Positions 43,468-53,091 are shown, counted from the stretch's first letter. The stretch is 64,000 nt of DNA from Hymenobacter nivis (GCF_006439025.1 NZ_RCYZ01000001.1:496001-560000); one strand, 5' to 3'. Program-made: numbers and translations. The notes: generated from the letters alone by a model not told the origin.

Positions 43468-45873
43468 ATGCAATTGATTACCCTAGATGTGCGCCGCTGG
43501 CCGGCATTGGTTTTATTTATTGGTTTATTGCTATTTAGCACGATTCCAGGGGCCCTGGCGCAGGCCAGCTTCACGCTAAGCGGCACAGTGCGGGCCGCTG
43601 GCGGCGAGGCCCTGCCCGGGGCCAGCGTGGCCGTGCCCGCCCTGAACACGGGCACGGCGGCCGACTCAGTGGGCCACTTCCGGCTGACGCTGCCGGCCGG
43701 GCGCTACCAGGTGGTGGTGGCGTTTGTGGGCTATGAGCCGTTGACCAGCGAGGTGAACCTGACCCGCAACCAGCGCTTCGTGTACCCGCTCACGCCGAGC
43801 GAAAACGCCCTGGACGAGGTGGTGGTGCAGGGGGCCCAAACGCTGGAGCAGAAGCTCAAAACCACCCAGATGGGCGTCGAGCACATCGGCATCCGCGAGG
43901 CCAAGCTGCTGCCGGCGCTGTTCGGGGAGGTCGACATTCTGAAAACATTGCAGCTCAAGCCCGGTGTGCAGCCCGGCGGCGAGGGCACCAGCGGCCTGTT
44001 TGTGCGCGGCGGCTCGGCCGACCAGAACCTGTTTTTGGTGGACAATGCGGTGGTGTACAACCCCAGCCACTTGTTCGGGCTGTTTTCGGTGTTCAATTCC
44101 GACGCCGTGCAGAGCGTGGACCTGTACAAAGCCGGCTTCCCAGCGCAGTTCGGCGGGCGCTTGTCGTCGGTGGTGGACGTGAAGCTGCGCGAGGGCGACC
44201 GCCAGAACTACCACGTAACGGGCGGCTTGGGCCTGATTTCGTCGCGCCTCACCTTCGAGGGCCCCATCAACAAAGGCAAGGGCTCGTTCATTTTGTCGGG
44301 CCGGCGCACGTATTTCGACGTGTTTACCCGCGCCTACAACCGGGCCAATGTGAACAAGGAGGACTTCACGCCCATCCCCGACTACTACTTCTACGACCTC
44401 AACTTCAAGGCCAACTACACCCTGGGGGCCCAGGATAACCTGTACCTGAGCGCCTACCTCGGGCGCGACAAGTTTGGCTATTCGGGGGCGTCCAGCGGCT
44501 TCAATTTCAACTTCAACTGGGGCAACACGCTGGCCACGCTGCGCTGGAGCCACGTGTTCAACCCGCGCCTGCTGGTGAACACCACGGCCACCGTGACCGA
44601 CTACCAGTACAACCTGACCAACAAGCTCGACCAGTTTTCCTTCAACCTGGGCTCGTCCATCCGCGACTACGCCCTGCGCACCGATTTTGAATACGTGCCC
44701 AACGACCGGCACGCCATCAAGTTTGGGGCGGCGGCCACGGCGCACCGCTTCGGGGTGGGCCGCTTGCAGGCCGGCTCGGGCGACGGCTCGGTGAACTTCG
44801 GCGCCGACGTGGGCTACACCGCCGCCGAGGGAGCCCTGTACGTGGGCGACAACTTCCGGGCCACCGACAAGCTGCAAATCGACGCCGGCCTGCGCCTCTC
44901 GGCCTGGCACAGCGGCACCAATAATTACGCTGGCCTCGAGCCCCGCCTCTCGGGGCGCTACGCCCTGAACGACAACGTGTCGCTGAAGGCCAGCTACGCC
45001 CTGATGTACCAGTACGTGCACCTCGTGACTAATTCGGGGGCCACCCTACCGACGGATATTTGGTACCCCTCGCGGCTCTCGGTTAAGCCGCAGCGTTCGC
45101 AGCAGGCCAGCACGGGCATCAGCTTTTTGCTGGGCGGCGGCAAGTTTTTGCTCACCGACGAGGTGTATTACAAGTGGGGCAAAAACCAGATTGACTTCAA
45201 GGACGGGGCCCAGCTTTTTGTGAACCCCGAGCTGGACAGTGAGTTCTTATTCGGCAAGAGCTGGAGCTACGGCAACGAGCTGTACTTGGAGAAGAAGACC
45301 GGCAAAACCACCGGCTGGGTGGGCTACACCCTGGCCTGGGCCTGGCTGAACATAGGGCCCCAGCGCGGCACCACCGGCGTGAACAACGGCCAGGACTACC
45401 ACCCCAACTACGACCGCCGCCACAACCTGACGGTGGTGGTGCTGCACCAAATTAACACGCGCCTCACCTTCACAGCCAGTTACATTTTCACCAGCGGCAA
45501 CCTCACCACGCTGCCCCTGGGCCGCTTTGGCTTCCAGGATATTACGGGCGCCAACATCAACACCAACGTGGGCAACAACACCGGCGGCACCGACCCGCGC
45601 CCCATCCCCATCTACCCCGACCGCAACTCGTTCCGCCTCATCCCCTACTCGCGCCTCGACCTGGGCCTGGTGTACAAGCTGCGCCCCACCCAGCGCGGCG
45701 GCGAGCGCGACTTCACCTTCAGCGTGTACAACGCCACCAACCGCCGCAACGCCTACTTCGACTATTTCGAGACGTTGCGCGACAAAACCACCGACCGCAT
45801 CACTGGCTTCCGGGCCCAGCAGGTTTCGCTGTTCCCGTTCATCCCGTCGGTGACCTACAACTTCAAGTTTTAA
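43468..45873 (+). CDS. TonB-dependent receptor with N-terminal carboxypeptidase-regulatory-like domain
   Basis: The 801-residue outer-membrane product has a signal peptide (about 1-31, ending GALAQ). A CarboxypepD_reg-like domain follows (about 35-115, FTLSGTVRAAGGEALPGAS), then a plug domain (about 125-235, with GLFVRGGSADQNLFLVDNAV). A 22-strand-type barrel ends with aromatic VTYNFKF. It should take up a substrate with TonB/ExbBD energy. The DUF4249 lipoprotein gene follows 63 bases later, the usual pairing for this receptor class. Start set at the ATG at 43468 where the signal peptide begins. Substrate unknown. Confidence 0.92.
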   Translation: MQLITLDVRRWPALVLFIGLLLFSTIPGALAQASFTLSGTVRAAGGEALPGASVAVPALNTGTAADSVGHFRLTLPAGRYQVVVAFVGYEPLTSEVNLTRNQRFVYPLTPSENALDEVVVQGAQTLEQKLKTTQMGVEHIGIREAKLLPALFGEVDILKTLQLKPGVQPGGEGTSGLFVRGGSADQNLFLVDNAVVYNPSHLFGLFSVFNSDAVQSVDLYKAGFPAQFGGRLSSVVDVKLREGDRQNYHVTGGLGLISSRLTFEGPINKGKGSFILSGRRTYFDVFTRAYNRANVNKEDFTPIPDYYFYDLNFKANYTLGAQDNLYLSAYLGRDKFGYSGASSGFNFNFNWGNTLATLRWSHVFNPRLLVNTTATVTDYQYNLTNKLDQFSFNLGSSIRDYALRTDFEYVPNDRHAIKFGAAATAHRFGVGRLQAGSGDGSVNFGADVGYTAAEGALYVGDNFRATDKLQIDAGLRLSAWHSGTNNYAGLEPRLSGRYALNDNVSLKASYALMYQYVHLVTNSGATLPTDIWYPSRLSVKPQRSQQASTGISFLLGGGKFLLTDEVYYKWGKNQIDFKDGAQLFVNPELDSEFLFGKSWSYGNELYLEKKTGKTTGWVGYTLAWAWLNIGPQRGTTGVNNGQDYHPNYDRRHNLTVVVLHQINTRLTFTASYIFTSGNLTTLPLGRFGFQDITGANINTNVGNNTGGTDPRPIPIYPDRNSFRLIPYSRLDLGLVYKLRPTQRGGERDFTFSVYNATNRRNAYFDYFETLRDKTTDRITGFRAQQVSLFPFIPSVTYNFKF

Positions 45874-45936
45874 GTCTACGTTTCGCGTCGGTGTCTTAGC
45901 GCATCGAGCTTGTGGACAACCTATTAGCTATTCGTT

Positions 45937-46773
45937 ATGAAGCCGATTCCCTTTCGTTATCTCATCGCCACCGTGGGGGCCCTGGCGCTGGCTGGCTGCG
46001 GCAAGTTCTCCAACGACCTGGCCGTGGTGCTGCCCGAGTACAGCTCGCAGCTGGTGGCCGAGTGCTACCTCGAGCCGGGCGTAGTGCCGCGCCTTACCGT
46101 CACCGAGTCGCAGGCGTACCTCTCGGCCGTGCTGCCCATGGTGCCCACCGACGTGACCGTGAACCTGACGCTGCCCGGTGGGGCCCGGTTGCCGCTGTAC
46201 TATCGGCCGGGCCAGGACCCGGTTACTAAGAAACTTTATACCCACATCGGCACCGCGCCGCTGGTGGCCAAGCCCGGCGACACCTTCGGTCTCGACGTGC
46301 AGGACACCAAGGGCCGCCACCTCACCGGCTCGGCTACCATGCCCGCCACAGTGCCCCTCGACTCGGTCAACTACAAGTTCAACGACGGCACCGGCGACAA
46401 CCGCAAGGCGTACTTCCTCAGCTACTTCCAGGACCCGGCCACGCCGGATGACTACTACCGCCTGCAGCTGCACAAGGGCTTGCGCATTTACAGCAGCCCG
46501 GAGAACGATCTGACGGTGCAGGACCGCCTGCTCAACGGCCAGCTCGTCACGCTGGGCACCAGCTACCGCTTCAACCCCAGCGACACCGTTACGGCCACCC
46601 TCTACCACCTCGACCCCGCGTTCTACCGCTTCCGCCAGTCGGTGAACGACGCCCGCAGCGCCAACGGCAACCCCTTCGGCCAGCCCTCGGCCATCTACAG
46701 CACCGTGCAGGGCGGCGTGGGCGTGTTCACAGTGCTCAGCTATACTCGCAGAACCATATTTCTGTCAAAGTAA
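45937..46773 (+). CDS. DUF4249 lipoprotein, partner of the TonB receptor
   Basis: The 278-residue product has a lipoprotein signal with lipobox LALAGC (Cys21). The mature part is beta-rich and matches DUF4249, with the features QLVAECYLEPG, VNLTLPGGARLPLYY, HLTGSATMPATVPLDSV and a late AIYSTVQGGVGVF. DUF4249 proteins accompany TonB receptors carrying an N-terminal CarboxypepD_reg-like domain and probably act on the outer-membrane surface. The exact substrate and role are not known. A terminator follows 10 bases after the stop. Confidence 0.85.
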   Translation: MKPIPFRYLIATVGALALAGCGKFSNDLAVVLPEYSSQLVAECYLEPGVVPRLTVTESQAYLSAVLPMVPTDVTVNLTLPGGARLPLYYRPGQDPVTKKLYTHIGTAPLVAKPGDTFGLDVQDTKGRHLTGSATMPATVPLDSVNYKFNDGTGDNRKAYFLSYFQDPATPDDYYRLQLHKGLRIYSSPENDLTVQDRLLNGQLVTLGTSYRFNPSDTVTATLYHLDPAFYRFRQSVNDARSANGNPFGQPSAIYSTVQGGVGVFTVLSYTRRTIFLSK

Positions 46774-46783
46774 ACGCATTCAT

Positions 46784-46836
46784 AAAACACTAAAAAAGGC
46801 GACCCTGCTGAGCAGGGCCGCCTTTTTTAGTGTTTT
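46784..46836. terminator. Bidirectional intrinsic terminator
   Basis: Arms AAAACACTAAAAAAGGC and GCCTTTTTTAGTGTTTT flank an inner GC stem (CCCTGCT/AGCAGGG). It separates the convergent DUF4249 and purine nucleoside phosphorylase genes. Confidence 0.9.
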
Positions 46837-46856
46837 CGGGTAAGTTGGGGGCCCTA

Positions 46857-47702
46857 TTACAGCCCCGCCACCACGGTCCGCAGAAGGGCCGTGAGGCGCG
46901 GTTCGGCGGCCCCGGCGGCAGCGAAAATATCGGCCAGCACCACCGGCTTGAGGTGGCCGGGCGCGCATAAATCGGTGATGACCGAAACGGCCAACACGGG
47001 CAGGCCCATGTGGCGGGCGGCAATCACCTCGGGCACGGTGCTCATGCCCACCGCATCGGCCCCGATGGTGCGCAGGTAGCGGTACTCGGCGGGGGTTTCG
47101 AGCATGGGGCCGGGCAGGGCCGCGTACACGCCGCGGCGCGTGGTGGGGCCCTGGCCGATGGCCTGGGCCGCTGCCTCGGCGCGGGCCAGCAGGCCGGCAT
47201 CGTAGGGCGCAAACATATCGGGGAAGCGGGGGCCCAGCTCGTCGAGGTTGGCGCCCACCAAGGGGTTGGTGGGCAGCAGGTTGAGGTGGTCGTCGATGAG
47301 CATAAGGTCGGCCAGCTGGAAGTCGGGGTTCAGGCCCCCGGCGGCGTTGCTCACCAGCAGCTGCTCGATGCCCAGCAGCTTCAGCACCCGCACCGGAAAC
47401 ACCACCTGGGCCATGCTGTAGCCCTCGTAGTAGTGAAAGCGGCCCTGCAGCACGGCCACGCGCCGGCCGCCCAGCGTGCCCAGCACCAGCCGCCCGGCGT
47501 GGCTCTCGACGGTGGAGAGCGGGAAGTGCGGAATGTCTTCGTAGTCAAGCGCGTAGGCCACGTCCACCTCCCGCACCAGGGCCCCCAGCCCGGTGCCGAG
47601 GATGATGCCCGTGGCAGGCTGGAAATTACCGGATTGCTTCCGGATGTAGTCGGCGGCTTCGTGGAGGGCGCGTAGGGCCCCGGCGGCGTCAGGAAAGCTC
47701 AT
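46857..47702 (-). CDS. Purine nucleoside phosphorylase
   Basis: The 281-residue product is a trimeric-type PNP that splits purine nucleosides with phosphate. Recognisable parts are ILGTGLGALVREV (phosphate loop), QGRFHYYEGYSMAQVVFPVR, LLVSNAAGGLNPDF, LPGPMLETPAEYRYLRTIGADAVGMSTVPEV (read as PGPMLETPAEYR then GADAVGMSTVPE), and VSVITDLC. Length and motifs are complete. It starts 12 bases after the M1 peptidase gene on the minus strand, so co-transcription with it and perhaps sppA is likely. Confidence 0.93.
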   Translation of the reverse strand: MSFPDAAGALRALHEAADYIRKQSGNFQPATGIILGTGLGALVREVDVAYALDYEDIPHFPLSTVESHAGRLVLGTLGGRRVAVLQGRFHYYEGYSMAQVVFPVRVLKLLGIEQLLVSNAAGGLNPDFQLADLMLIDDHLNLLPTNPLVGANLDELGPRFPDMFAPYDAGLLARAEAAAQAIGQGPTTRRGVYAALPGPMLETPAEYRYLRTIGADAVGMSTVPEVIAARHMGLPVLAVSVITDLCAPGHLKPVVLADIFAAAGAAEPRLTALLRTVVAGL

Positions 47703-47714
47703 GCTGTCAGTTGG

Positions 47715-49592
47715 TTACTTCACCGCCAGGCGGTCGTTGCTGGTGTCGGCATCCATGTAAATGCCGTTTACTAATTCCACCGTTTTGATGGCCTTCGTAC
47801 CGGGCAAGGCGATGGTGGCCTGCCGCTCGTTGGCACGCCACACGGCCGGCGACTGGTGCACGGCGGACGTGGTGCCGTCGGCGTAGGTCACCTTCAGGTT
47901 CACGGGCACCGCGAAGCCGCCCACGTTGCGCACCGCCACGGCGGGACCCTGGGCGGTGGCCGCCGCCGGCTCCAGGGCTAGGTCAATGTAGTTGTTGGTG
48001 AAGAACCAGTTGTTGAAAAACCAGTTCAGATCCTGGCCCGAGGCGCTGTTCATCGAGTTGAAATAATCCCACGGAATGGGGTGCTTTCCGTGCCAGCGGG
48101 CCATGTACTCTTTCAGGCTTTTCTTGAACAATTCCTCGCCCAGCATATCCTGCAACGCCAAGTAGCTCAGCGAGGCCTTGCCGTAGGAGTTGTTGCCGTA
48201 GCCGGCGCGCAGCTCGCTGCTGGGCGTGATGACGGGCAGGTCCTCGGCCGTGGCCGGGTCGTGAATCCAGCGGTTCACCCGGAACTTCTTGTAGAACTCG
48301 TCGGCCTGCTCCACGCCGTTTTCGGCCCGCCCGATGAACAGCTCCAGCGTGGTGGCCCAACCCTCGTCCATGAAAGCGTAGCGGCTCTCGTTGATGCCCA
48401 TGTAGAATGGAAAGTACGTGTGGGCGATTTCGTGGTCGGCCACGAGCTGCGCGAACTTCAGGTCCTTCTCCGGGCTGTCGTTCACCATCATTGGGTATTC
48501 CATATCGGCAAAGCCCTGGAACACGGTCATTTTCGGGAACGGGTACGGCACGCCGGGTAGGTTGCGCGAGAACCAGCCCAGTGCGTTCTGCCCGTTTTTC
48601 ACGGCGTAGTGGAAGTCCTCGGTCGAGTCGGCGAAGGCGGCCTGCACGCTGGCGCGGCGCTTGGTGGCGGGGTCCACCACCACGCTGGCGGCGTCCCACA
48701 CGTAGTGGTCGCTCAGGCCCAGCGTCACGTCCGAAATGTCCTTGGCCGTCCACACCCACGTGTTCTGGGGGCCCTGGGCGGTGATGTTTTTCTTGGCCAA
48801 ATCGGCGGCCGTGGCGATGTGCATCACCGCGTCGCTGGTCATGGATTTGTCCAGCTTTTTGGCGAAAGCCGGCTGCAATACCTGCTTGGGATTTTGCAGC
48901 GTGCCGGTGGCCCACACGAGGTAGTTGGCCGGCACCTGCACCCGCAACGTGTAGTCGTTGAAGTCGTTATAAAATTCCTTGCTGTCCACGAAGTTCAGCC
49001 GGTCCCAGCCGTTGTAGTCGTCGTACACCGAAATGCGCGGGTAGAAATAAGCCAGGAAGAACGTGGTTTTGTCAATCATCCCTTCCCGGCCGCTCTGCAC
49101 CGAAAGCGGGAAGTGCCAGGCGAAGGCCATGCGCACCGAGTCGTGCGGGGCCAGCGGCTTGGCCAGCCGGATGACCTTCCAGGTGGCGGGGCCCTGGCCG
49201 GCAAACGGCCGCGCCTGGCCCGCCACGGCGAAAGAATCAATCGTGACGCCTTCCGTCAGGTAGTCGGGCCCCGCGTCGCTTTCCCGCGCCGCGCCGGGCT
49301 GGTGAATGTTCTGGATCAGCCGGATGGTCAGGCTCTTGAGCGTATCGGGGCTGTTGTTGAAGTAGGTGATTTTCTCGCGCCCCCGGATATCACGCGCCGG
49401 CGGCGCGGCCTGCACCGTAATGTCGTAGCGGGCCGTGTTCTGCCAGTATTTGGGCCCCGGGCGGCCGTCGGCGGCCCGCGTCTGCTTGGCAAAAGCCTGC
49501 TTGATGTCGCGTGGCTGGTAGAGCGCCTGGGCGTGGGCAGCTTGCTGGGATAGGGCCCCCAGGGCAAGGCTAATTAGAAGGAGACGACGCAT
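47715..49592 (-). CDS. Secreted M1-family zinc metallopeptidase
   Basis: The 625-residue product has a signal peptide (MRRLLLISLALGALSQQAAHAQ) and an N-terminal beta domain. The gluzincin catalytic core follows: HEIAH at about 387-391 and, 18 residues on, MDEGWA with the third ligand Glu. The exopeptidase-type GxMEN is less clear (GFADMEYPMMV is at the right place). A helical C-terminal domain and a small beta domain (FAVPVNLKVTYADGTTS) follow. It probably trims peptides in the periplasm or outside. Start chosen at 49592 because the signal peptide starts there. Confidence 0.9.
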   Translation of the reverse strand: MRRLLLISLALGALSQQAAHAQALYQPRDIKQAFAKQTRAADGRPGPKYWQNTARYDITVQAAPPARDIRGREKITYFNNSPDTLKSLTIRLIQNIHQPGAARESDAGPDYLTEGVTIDSFAVAGQARPFAGQGPATWKVIRLAKPLAPHDSVRMAFAWHFPLSVQSGREGMIDKTTFFLAYFYPRISVYDDYNGWDRLNFVDSKEFYNDFNDYTLRVQVPANYLVWATGTLQNPKQVLQPAFAKKLDKSMTSDAVMHIATAADLAKKNITAQGPQNTWVWTAKDISDVTLGLSDHYVWDAASVVVDPATKRRASVQAAFADSTEDFHYAVKNGQNALGWFSRNLPGVPYPFPKMTVFQGFADMEYPMMVNDSPEKDLKFAQLVADHEIAHTYFPFYMGINESRYAFMDEGWATTLELFIGRAENGVEQADEFYKKFRVNRWIHDPATAEDLPVITPSSELRAGYGNNSYGKASLSYLALQDMLGEELFKKSLKEYMARWHGKHPIPWDYFNSMNSASGQDLNWFFNNWFFTNNYIDLALEPAAATAQGPAVAVRNVGGFAVPVNLKVTYADGTTSAVHQSPAVWRANERQATIALPGTKAIKTVELVNGIYMDADTSNDRLAVK

Positions 49593-49638
49593 TGTCAAGG
49601 GTGCTAATTTGAATTTAATCATCCGTCACGCTGAACCT

Positions 49639-49695
49639 GTCGAAGCAGCTCTCCCGCAGCAGTAATCATTTACTCAGCGGGAGAGCTGCTTCGAC
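49639..49695. repeat. Perfect 19-bp inverted repeat, REP/MITE-like
   Basis: Arms GTCGAAGCAGCTCTCCCGC and its exact complement are separated by 19 bases. Weaker symmetry outside (GCTGA / TCAGC) extends the structure. It lies between sppA and the M1 peptidase gene, both on the minus strand, and has the look of a dispersed intergenic palindrome. Only one copy is in this window. Confidence 0.85.
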
Positions 49696-49735
49696 GAGCT
49701 CAGCAGGACCATTTTTTATTCTCTACTTCGGCCAA

Positions 49736-51526
49736 CTACTTAATTTCCAGATCATACGGCAGCCGCGCCTGCACACCGCTCATCGTCAGCAGCTTCTGGT
49801 ACTGGGCGTAGGCCGGGTACAGGGGCCCCAGCTTGGTTTTGAGGGCGGCTTGCACGCGGGCATCGGCGGCAGCCTCGGCCTCATCGCCGACGCCGAAGCG
49901 GGCCAGCAGCGCCTCCAGGCCCGATTTGCGGCGCGGCAGGCGCTGCACGTCATAGTCGTCGGCGACGAGGTGGGCGCGGGCGGCGGCAATTTTCAGGGCG
50001 TCTTCGTAGTCGCCGAGCACGTCCACGAGGCCGTTGGCTTTGGCTTCGGCGCCGCTCCACACGCGGCCCGAGGCCAGGCGGCGCAGGCGCTCCACGGGCA
50101 TGTGGCGGCCCAGGGCAGCCTTGCTCGTGAAGTCGGCGTAAATCAGGTCCACGCTGTGCTGCATGGTCTTTTTCTCGTAGTCCGACAGGGCCCGTGTAAT
50201 GGTGGGCAGGTCCGAAAACTTGCCCGTCGTCACGCGGTCCACCGTGATGCCGAGCTTGTCGGCCAGCAGCGGCTGGATGTTGGGCAGCACGCCAAACACG
50301 CCAATCGAGCCCGTAATGGAGTTCGGATGGGCCACGATAGTGTCGCACGCCATGGCAATGTAGTAGCCGCCCGAGGCCGCCACGTCGCTCATGCTGGCGA
50401 TGATGGGCTTCACTTTTTTGGTCAGCAGCACCTCGCGGTAAATCACGTCGGAGGCCAGCGACGAGCCGCCCGGCGAGTTGATGCGCAGCACCACGGCCTT
50501 CACCTTGTCGTCGAGCCGGGCCTTGCGGATGGCTTCGGCAAACTTGGTGCTGCCAATGTTGTCGTCCGAGCCCTTGCCGCCCACGATGTCGCCCTCGGCG
50601 TAGATGACGGCGATGCGGCTGCCGCTGGTCTTGCCCTCGCTTTCGTCGGCCTGCTCGTCGTCGGTGTAGTCGCTCAGGCTCACCAGGTGGGGCTTTTTGT
50701 CCTTGGCCAGGCCCAGCTTGCCGCGCATGTAGTCCTGCACTTCGTCGAAGTAGCCGAGCTTGGTCACCAGCTTCAGGCGCAGGGCGTCGTTGGCGTCGTG
50801 CACCAGCATCGAGTCGGAGATGACGTGCAGGCGGGCGGGCGCAATGCCCCGCGCCGTGGCCACCTGGCCAATCATGTGGTCGTTGAGCGAGTGCAGGTAC
50901 GACACGGTTTGCAAGCGGGCCGAGTCGGAGAAGTTCTCGCGGAAAAACGGCTCCACGGCGCTCTTGAACGAGCCCACCCGGAAGATATAGGGCTCGATGC
51001 CAGCCTTCTCAAACAGCCGCTTGTAGAACATTACTTCCGAGCTCAAGCCGTTGAACTCCAGCAAGCCCTGCGGGTGCAGGTAGATTTCGTTGGCTACCGA
51101 TGCCAGGTAGTAGCTCTTTTCGGACGCCGTTTCGTGGTAGGCCACCACAAACTTGCCCGACTTCTTGAAATCGAGCAGTGCGTCGCGCACTTCTTCCAGC
51201 GAGGCCATGCCGCCCTGCACAATGTCCAGGTTCAGCAGGATGCCCTTGATGTCGTCGTCGGTTTTGGCCCGGCCGATGGCCTCCTTCAGCGCCACCAGGC
51301 CCGTGGACGACTGCCGGCCGCCCAGCGGATTGAAGTCGGTGGACTGGCCGCGCTCGGTGAGCGGCTCATTCAGCTTCAGCTCCAGCACCGAGTTAGCGGC
51401 CACGGTTTTGGTTTTGCTGGCACTGCTGGCCACGCCCACGATGACGGCGAACACCGCCACGCCAAGGCCAAAAAACAGCACCAGCCCCAGCAGCGTGGCC
51501 AGGGTAAATTTAAAGAATTGACGCAT
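49736..51526 (-). CDS. sppA: Signal peptide peptidase SppA (protease IV, 67-kDa type)
   Basis: The 596-residue product has an N-terminal membrane anchor (FKFTLATLLGLVLFFGLGVAVFAV) and two tandem Clp/crotonase-like domains. The catalytic Lys is in GSFKSAVEPFF (about residue 207). The catalytic Ser is in SDVAASGGYYIAMA (about 380), preceded by INSPGGSS. It cleaves remnant signal peptides in the membrane, facing the periplasm. Both catalytic residues are present. The M1 peptidase lies downstream on the same strand beyond an inverted repeat. Confidence 0.93.
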   Translation of the reverse strand: MRQFFKFTLATLLGLVLFFGLGVAVFAVIVGVASSASKTKTVAANSVLELKLNEPLTERGQSTDFNPLGGRQSSTGLVALKEAIGRAKTDDDIKGILLNLDIVQGGMASLEEVRDALLDFKKSGKFVVAYHETASEKSYYLASVANEIYLHPQGLLEFNGLSSEVMFYKRLFEKAGIEPYIFRVGSFKSAVEPFFRENFSDSARLQTVSYLHSLNDHMIGQVATARGIAPARLHVISDSMLVHDANDALRLKLVTKLGYFDEVQDYMRGKLGLAKDKKPHLVSLSDYTDDEQADESEGKTSGSRIAVIYAEGDIVGGKGSDDNIGSTKFAEAIRKARLDDKVKAVVLRINSPGGSSLASDVIYREVLLTKKVKPIIASMSDVAASGGYYIAMACDTIVAHPNSITGSIGVFGVLPNIQPLLADKLGITVDRVTTGKFSDLPTITRALSDYEKKTMQHSVDLIYADFTSKAALGRHMPVERLRRLASGRVWSGAEAKANGLVDVLGDYEDALKIAAARAHLVADDYDVQRLPRRKSGLEALLARFGVGDEAEAAADARVQAALKTKLGPLYPAYAQYQKLLTMSGVQARLPYDLEIK

Positions 51527-51684
51527 GGAACGGAATGGTTTTTAAACTGGGTAAAAGTAGCCCGGCCCAGCCGAAGCCCGCGCTTCGCTGTTGAGCCGCA
51601 AGCTGCGGCGGATTCATCGCCGCTGGGCGGCTATTGTTACAAACCGCGCGGCGCCCTGGTCCGTTCTGGGGCCCTACCACTGAG

Positions 51685-53013
51685 TTAATAACCATATTTC
51701 TCGCCCCACCAGCCGCGCAGCTTCTCGCGGATGCGCTGCTCGGCGGCGTTCTGGCCCGGCTCGTAATAGGCGGTGCCGCTGAGGGCGTCGGGCAGGAACT
51801 CCTGGGCCGCGAAGTTGCCGGCGCCGTTGTGCGAGTACTCGTACTCCTTGCCGTAGCCGAGCTGCTTGAGCAGGCGGGTGGGTGCGTTGCGCAGCGGCAC
51901 CGGCACGGGGTGCACGCCCCGGGCCCGCACCTCGGCCTGCGCCGCCCGGATGGCCGTGTAGGCGGCGTTGCTTTTCTCCGACGTAGCCAGGTAGATAACC
52001 GTTTGGCTGAGAATCAAATCCGATTCGGGCAGGCCGATGACGGTGCATGCCTGGAAGCAGCTCGTGGCCAGCAGCAGGGCGTTGGGATTGGCGTTGCCGA
52101 TGTCTTCGGAAGCCAGAATGAGCATGCGCCGGGCGATGAACTTCACGTCCTCGCCGCCCTCCAGCATCACGGCCAGGTAGTAGAGCGCGGCGTTGGGGTC
52201 GGAGCCGCGGATGCTTTTAATGAAGGCCGAAATCACGTCGTAGTGCATTTCGCCGCCCTTGTCGTAGCGGGCCAGCGGGCGCTGGGCCACCTGCTGCACC
52301 ACGGCATCGGTGACGGTGACGACGCCCTTTTTGTCGGGCGGCGTGCTCTGCACCACAATTTCGAGCAGGTTGAGCAGCTTGCGGGCATCGCCGCCGCTCA
52401 GGGCCAGCAGGGCGTGGTCTTCCTTGATTTTGACCTTCTTCTGGCTTAAAGCAGCGTCTTCGGCTAGAGCCTTGGCCACGAGGTCGCGCAGCGTATCGGG
52501 CCCCAGCGGCTCCAGCACGTACACCTGGCAGCGCGAGAGCAACGCCGGAATCACTTCGAACGACGGATTTTCGGTGGTGGCGCCGATTAGGGTAATTGTC
52601 CCATTTTCCACGGCCCCCAGCAGCGCGTCCTGCTGCGCCTTGCTGAAGCGGTGAATCTCGTCGATGAACAGCACCGTGCCGCGCTGCCGCTTGGCTTTGT
52701 CGATGACCTCGCGCACGTCCTTCACCCCGGCGTTGATGGCGCTGAGGGCGGCGAAGGGCTGCTTCAACTCGCTGGCCAGCAGCAAGGCCAGGGTAGTTTT
52801 GCCCACGCCGGGGGGGCCCCACAGCAGCAGGCTGGGCAGGCGGCCGGCGGCCAGGTAGCGCGTGAGCACGCCCTGGGGCCCCAGCAGGTGGGGCTGGCCG
52901 GCGTAGTCGGCTAGGCGGTGGGGGCGGCGGCGCTCGGCCAGGGGCGCGTCGGGGCCCGGGCCGGGCGGCGGGGCGAAGGCGGCGGGCGGGTCGTCGGGAA
53001 AAAGAGAGGACAT
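51685..53013 (-). CDS. rarA: Replication-associated recombination protein A (RarA/MgsA AAA+ ATPase)
   Basis: The 442-residue AAA+ clamp-loader-like ATPase acts at stalled forks. It has the N-terminal APLAERRRPHRLADYAGQ, Walker A LLLWGPPGVGKTTLALLLA (about 60-78), Walker B VLFIDEIHRFSKAQQDALL and sensor-1 LIGATTENPSFEV. Then come the arginine-finger ALLSRCQVYVL and the C-terminal tetramerisation part with GGEDVKFIARRMLILASEDIG (read as EDVKFIARRML and ASEDIG). Start set at MSSLFPDD (53013), since residues encoded further upstream are not conserved-looking and run into the divergent promoter palindrome. Confidence 0.95.
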   Translation of the reverse strand: MSSLFPDDPPAAFAPPPGPGPDAPLAERRRPHRLADYAGQPHLLGPQGVLTRYLAAGRLPSLLLWGPPGVGKTTLALLLASELKQPFAALSAINAGVKDVREVIDKAKRQRGTVLFIDEIHRFSKAQQDALLGAVENGTITLIGATTENPSFEVIPALLSRCQVYVLEPLGPDTLRDLVAKALAEDAALSQKKVKIKEDHALLALSGGDARKLLNLLEIVVQSTPPDKKGVVTVTDAVVQQVAQRPLARYDKGGEMHYDVISAFIKSIRGSDPNAALYYLAVMLEGGEDVKFIARRMLILASEDIGNANPNALLLATSCFQACTVIGLPESDLILSQTVIYLATSEKSNAAYTAIRAAQAEVRARGVHPVPVPLRNAPTRLLKQLGYGKEYEYSHNGAGNFAAQEFLPDALSGTAYYEPGQNAAEQRIREKLRGWWGEKYGY

Positions 53014-53025
53014 GGCGGAAGGAGC

Positions 53026-53091
53026 GCGAACTTTGTTGGCGTGCGCCGGGGCGCTGGCTGCCGGGGCCCCGGCGCACGCCGCAAAGTTCGC
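53026..53091. promoter_or_regulatory. Long imperfect palindrome between divergent rarA and eamA
   Basis: The left arm is GCGAACTTTG + TT + GGCGTGCGCCGGGGC (53026-53052). The right arm is GCCCCGGCGCACGCC + G + CAAAGTTCGC (53066-53091). Twenty-five pairs match, with a 2:1 bulge and a 13-base spacer. Each arm carries an ACTTTG string that resembles the core of a -7 box, one reading outwards in each direction. It covers most of the 99-bp intergenic space, so operator or paired-promoter function is suggested. Confidence 0.6.
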
